Shown here piece after piece: positions 61,409 through 64,000 of a stretch of DNA of 64,000 bases; the stretch's first letter is position 1, and each line of letters opens with the position of its first letter. The notes under the pieces are model-generated. The model worked only from the letters and a program-made list of their open reading frames with translations. It made no database searches and was not told the DNA's origin. The stretch spans positions 1 to 64,000 of the forward strand of contig JAAFKA010000001.1 in the NCBI GenBank assembly GCA_013299115.1, written 5' to 3'. A program made the translations under genes and the position numbers. Origin of the DNA: Cytophagales bacterium. Lineage in GTDB: Bacteria > Bacteroidota > Bacteroidia > Cytophagales > Thermoflexibacteraceae.

Positions 61409-62431
61409 ATGCACACTCCTCTTGCCAATATAGGCGAATTTGGTTTTATAGATAGAATAAAAAAACAGGCAACTCGCAAAAATTCCTCTACTATCAAAGG
61501 AATTGGCGACGATGCAGCCGTTTTGGGCTATGAGCCTAACGAAAAAGTGTTAGTTTCTACTGATATGTTGGTGGAAAAAATCCACTTCGACCTTAGCTAT
61601 ATGCCCCTCAAACATTTGGGTTACAAAGCCGTTGCGGTAAATGTATCGGATATTGCGGCGATGAACGGAATACCGCAACAAATCACTGTAAGTTTGGCAA
61701 TTAGCAACAGGTTTTCGGTAGAAGCTTTAGACGAATTGTATGCAGGAATTTTTGCTGCTTGTGAGGCGTATCAAGTGGATTTGGTGGGTGGCGACACGAC
61801 TTCTTCGGCTGCGGGTTTGGTTATTTCTATTACGGTCATAGGCAAAGCTGCTTTGGACAAAATTGTGTATAGGCATATGGCACAGCCAACGGACATTTTG
61901 TGCGTAACAGGAGATTTAGGCGGGGCTTATTTGGGCTTGACTTTGTTGGAAAGAGAAAAACGTGAATTTTTGGAAAACCCCGATATGCAGCCCGACATAG
62001 ATAGGTTTGCTTCCCTTATTCGCCGCCAACTGAAACCCGAAGCTCGTTTGGATATTATTCACGAATTGGCAGAATTGGGCATCATACCAACGGCGATGAT
62101 AGATATTTCAGATGGTTTAGCCTCCGAAGTGCTGCATCTTTGCAAAGAATCGGGGTTAGGGGCTGTTTTGTTTGAGGACAAACTGCCGATAGACAAAGAA
62201 ACGTACAATGTGGCAATAGAGGAGTTTAAAATTTCGCCAACTACTTGTGCCTTAAATGGTGGCGAGGATTACGAACTGCTGTTTACTATCAAACAAGCTG
62301 ATTTTGAGAAGATTAAAAATCACGAGGATATTTCGACCATTGGTTATATGCAAAAAGATACAGCCATTAATTTGGTCAGTCGCAATAATCAAGTCTTGCC
62401 CTTAACAGCACAGGGCTGGAAACACTTTTAA
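61409..62431 (+). CDS. thiL: thiamine-monophosphate kinase
   Basis: 340 residues. Phosphorylates thiamine monophosphate to thiamine diphosphate. Landmarks: TPLANIGEFGFIDRI, IKGIGDDAAVL (metal and ATP Asp residues), VSTDMLVEKIHFDLSYMPLKHLGYKAVAVNVSDIAAMNG, VDLVGGDTTSS, IDISDGLASEVLHLCKESG and GGEDYELLFTI. Complete. No other thi gene nearby; downstream are a TetR regulator and a hydrolase with unrelated control. Confidence 0.95.
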   Translation: MHTPLANIGEFGFIDRIKKQATRKNSSTIKGIGDDAAVLGYEPNEKVLVSTDMLVEKIHFDLSYMPLKHLGYKAVAVNVSDIAAMNGIPQQITVSLAISNRFSVEALDELYAGIFAACEAYQVDLVGGDTTSSAAGLVISITVIGKAALDKIVYRHMAQPTDILCVTGDLGGAYLGLTLLEREKREFLENPDMQPDIDRFASLIRRQLKPEARLDIIHELAELGIIPTAMIDISDGLASEVLHLCKESGLGAVLFEDKLPIDKETYNVAIEEFKISPTTCALNGGEDYELLFTIKQADFEKIKNHEDISTIGYMQKDTAINLVSRNNQVLPLTAQGWKHF

Positions 62432-62531
62432 TATTGTAATAGGTACTTTCACCCTCAATTTGACAAATAAATAGAGTTTTCAGAAGAAGATGCAAAAAGT
62501 TTGTTTATATACAAATTGTTGTTATTTTTAC

Positions 62532-62549
62532 ATACTAATCATTCAGTAT
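62532..62549. promoter_or_regulatory. probable TetR operator O1
   Basis: ATACTAATCATTCAGTAT, an imperfect dyad, ends 1 bp before the TetR ATG. Its right half matches the perfect dyad at 63125. The position suggests autorepression. Confidence 0.6.
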
Positions 62550-62550
62550 A

Positions 62551-63105
62551 ATGCCAACTCAAAAAACAACTCCAGAAAAAATTATCAAACAAAGTATCCA
62601 AGTTTTTCGCACTAATGGATATTACAGAACCACGATGAATGATTTGGCAAAGGCAACAGGGCTGACCAAAGGTATTTTTTATCATCATTTTGAAAACAAG
62701 GAGGAGGTAATGAAAAAATCGTTACAAGCCACTTCCTTATGGTTTGAAAAAAAAATATTTAGCCTTGCCTACAACGAAACTTTGCCTAAAAAAGAAAGGC
62801 TGATACAAATGGCAGAAACTCTTTTTGCAGCTTTTACAGAAAATGCAGGTGGTTGTTTTTTTGCAAATACTATTTTGGAAACAGCCCATGTGGAGGATAC
62901 TTTTTTAGAAGAAATAAATCATTTTTTTGAACTTTGGGAAAATGCACTCCTACACATTTATAAGGAGAAATATAATGAAAAAGAACTAAAAGAAGTTGTA
63001 CAGCAAACTATTGCAGATATTGAAGGGACAATTATTGTGATGCAATTAAAAAAGCAGCCTTTGTTATTAAAAAACGCATTGAATAGGGCTATAGAAAAAT
63101 TATAA
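62551..63105 (+). CDS. TetR-family transcriptional repressor
   Basis: 184 residues. N-terminal DNA-binding domain ~10-60: KIIKQSIQVFRTNGYYRTTMNDLAKATGLTKGIFYHHFENKEEVMKKSL, the typical TetR HTH. The ligand-binding region is helical, with ENAGGCFFANTILETAHV, similar to AcrR/FabR-like regulators. A dyad operator abuts its start codon and a second is in front of the next gene (63 bp gap), so it probably represses itself and the hydrolase. The inducer is unknown. Confidence 0.93.
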   Translation: MPTQKTTPEKIIKQSIQVFRTNGYYRTTMNDLAKATGLTKGIFYHHFENKEEVMKKSLQATSLWFEKKIFSLAYNETLPKKERLIQMAETLFAAFTENAGGCFFANTILETAHVEDTFLEEINHFFELWENALLHIYKEKYNEKELKEVVQQTIADIEGTIIVMQLKKQPLLLKNALNRAIEKL

Positions 63106-63124
63106 TTTTTTTTATTATAAAACT

Positions 63125-63140
63125 TACTGAATGTTCAGTA
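63125..63140. promoter_or_regulatory. probable TetR operator O2
   Basis: TACTGAATGTTCAGTA: 7-bp perfect arms around TG, 30 bp before the hydrolase ATG. TACTGAA...TTCAGTA is a typical TetR-class half-site pair. Confidence 0.7.
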
Positions 63141-63169
63141 TAATATTTTTCAAAAACAAACTAAAAAAG

Positions 63170-64000
63170 ATGACAAAAAATTCAATGAACAACAAAATCA
63201 ATATTGAAAAATTTGAAACCATTTGTGATGATGGCGTGGTGCTGAGAGGTATGCTGCTAATACCTGAAAATCCGAAGGCTGTCATTCAATTTAATGGGGG
63301 AACAGCTACCAAAAAGGAGTTTTATCTGCCTTTTGTGGAGTACCTCGCCCAACACAACTACATTTGTTGCCTGTGGGATTATAGAGGAAGTGGCGAATCT
63401 GCCCCTGACAAGTTGGCTACTTGTGCCTATAGTTTTAAAGAGTACGGTATAAAAGATATGCCTACTATCAAAAATTTTTTGACCCAAAAATATCCCAATA
63501 AACCCTTTCTATTTTTTGCTCATAGTGTAGGTGGGCAACAAATTGGCTTGATGAACAATTTAGAAGGTGTAAAAGGCATGGTAGGTTTTGCTATTTCTAC
63601 AGGTTATTCGCCTAATATGCCCTTGCGTTATAGGCTGCTTTCTTATTACTTTTTTTATCTTTTTACGCCCCTAAGTATTTTTTTAACAGGTTATTTGCAA
63701 GCAAAAAAATTTGGCTATATGGAAGATTTACCCCAAAATGTGGTTAGAGATTGGCGAGATTGGTGTTCAAAAAAAGATTATTTTTTTGATGAAAAATTTT
63801 ACGGAAAAACAATTCCGAAAGGTAATTTCAAGAATTTAGGCTTCCCTATTCATATTTTTTGGACACCAGACGATGATATTTCTAACGAAGCAAATACCAA
63901 AAATTTTTGGAAACACATCAAAAGTAGCAAAGAAATCAGTTTTACGAAGTTGATTCCTTCTCAATTCGCCTTGCAAACTATCAACCACTTTGGTTTTTTT
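63170..64000 (+). CDS. alpha/beta hydrolase, 3' end beyond the window
   Basis: Open frame from the ATG at 63170 (another ATG at 63185) to the window edge, 277 codons without a stop. VIQFNGGTATKKEFYLPFVEYLAQ, then LWDYRGSGESAP (oxyanion region), the nucleophile elbow FAHSVGGQQIGL, the probable acid in FWTPDDDIS and the His in INHFGFF at the very end. The elbow is H-S-V-G-G rather than G-H-S-x-G-G. It carries membrane-like stretches (LSYYFFYLFTPLSIFLTGYL) in the lid. It may process a lipid or ester compound that also induces the TetR regulator upstream. Confidence 0.85.
   Translation, partial: MTKNSMNNKINIEKFETICDDGVVLRGMLLIPENPKAVIQFNGGTATKKEFYLPFVEYLAQHNYICCLWDYRGSGESAPDKLATCAYSFKEYGIKDMPTIKNFLTQKYPNKPFLFFAHSVGGQQIGLMNNLEGVKGMVGFAISTGYSPNMPLRYRLLSYYFFYLFTPLSIFLTGYLQAKKFGYMEDLPQNVVRDWRDWCSKKDYFFDEKFYGKTIPKGNFKNLGFPIHIFWTPDDDISNEANTKNFWKHIKSSKEISFTKLIPSQFALQTINHFGFF

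Overview
The window is a low-GC bacterial chromosome segment that reads as Bacteroidota, probably a cytophagia- or saprospiria-like environmental lineage. The reasons are: a secreted metalloprotease with a type IX secretion (T9SS) C-terminal sorting domain, a GEVED-type domain, a TonB-dependent receptor, an orphan BatE-like protein, TPR-SpoIIE-type phosphatase architecture, ExbB, ClpS and imelysin proteins, and repeated TAnnTTTG promoter elements with no obvious Shine-Dalgarno sequences. Genes are short transcription units on both strands, and long perfect hairpins close many of them.

Layout. 1-14 kb: an IS5-type transposase remnant, small secreted and coiled-coil proteins, a secreted glycoside hydrolase, a TPR/SpoIIE phosphatase, then core genes (metG, upp, rsmG, sdhB, bioF-like, acpP) and a secreted four-repeat protein. 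14.2-25.6 kb: an accessory island with four Rpn/PD-(D/E)XK transposase-like nucleases (three nearly identical), two paralogous small EAK-type nuclease-like proteins, two proteins sharing an uncharacterised winged-helix-like domain (one frameshifted), an XRE regulator and several small secreted proteins. 25.7-35.9 kb: tilS, hisD, rdgB, an amidase, an orphan metal ABC permease, an M48 protease, a candidate structured ncRNA beside a barnase/EndoU-like nuclease gene, pdhB, a tRNA-Lys/Leu/Lys cluster and batE-like. 36.1-39.3 kb: a three-gene contractile injection module (tube, sheath, accessory) with no baseplate, spike or ATPase. 39.4-47.8 kb: a short-chain dehydrogenase, a beta-lactamase-fold hydrolase, hldD, an internally deleted Rpn relative, an ankyrin-like protein and the T9SS protease. 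47.9-64 kb: pyrG, a response regulator, uvrC, a TonB receptor, a CAP protein, tpiA, exbB, clpS, a universal stress protein, imelysin, thiL, and a TetR regulator with matching operators in front of itself and of an alpha/beta hydrolase that runs off the window.

The strongest unexplained structure is intergenic. Several families of self-complementary repeats recur between genes, and each family keeps constant flanks around a palindromic core. The core differs between copies but stays base-paired within each copy. The best candidates for something undescribed are these compensated palindromes, the 114-nt ncRNA candidate at 32.46-32.57 kb, the orphan sheath/tube module, and the paired Rpn / EAK-nuclease / winged-helix paralogues of the 14-25.6 kb island. 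All calls come from reading the sequence alone; no database search was run.
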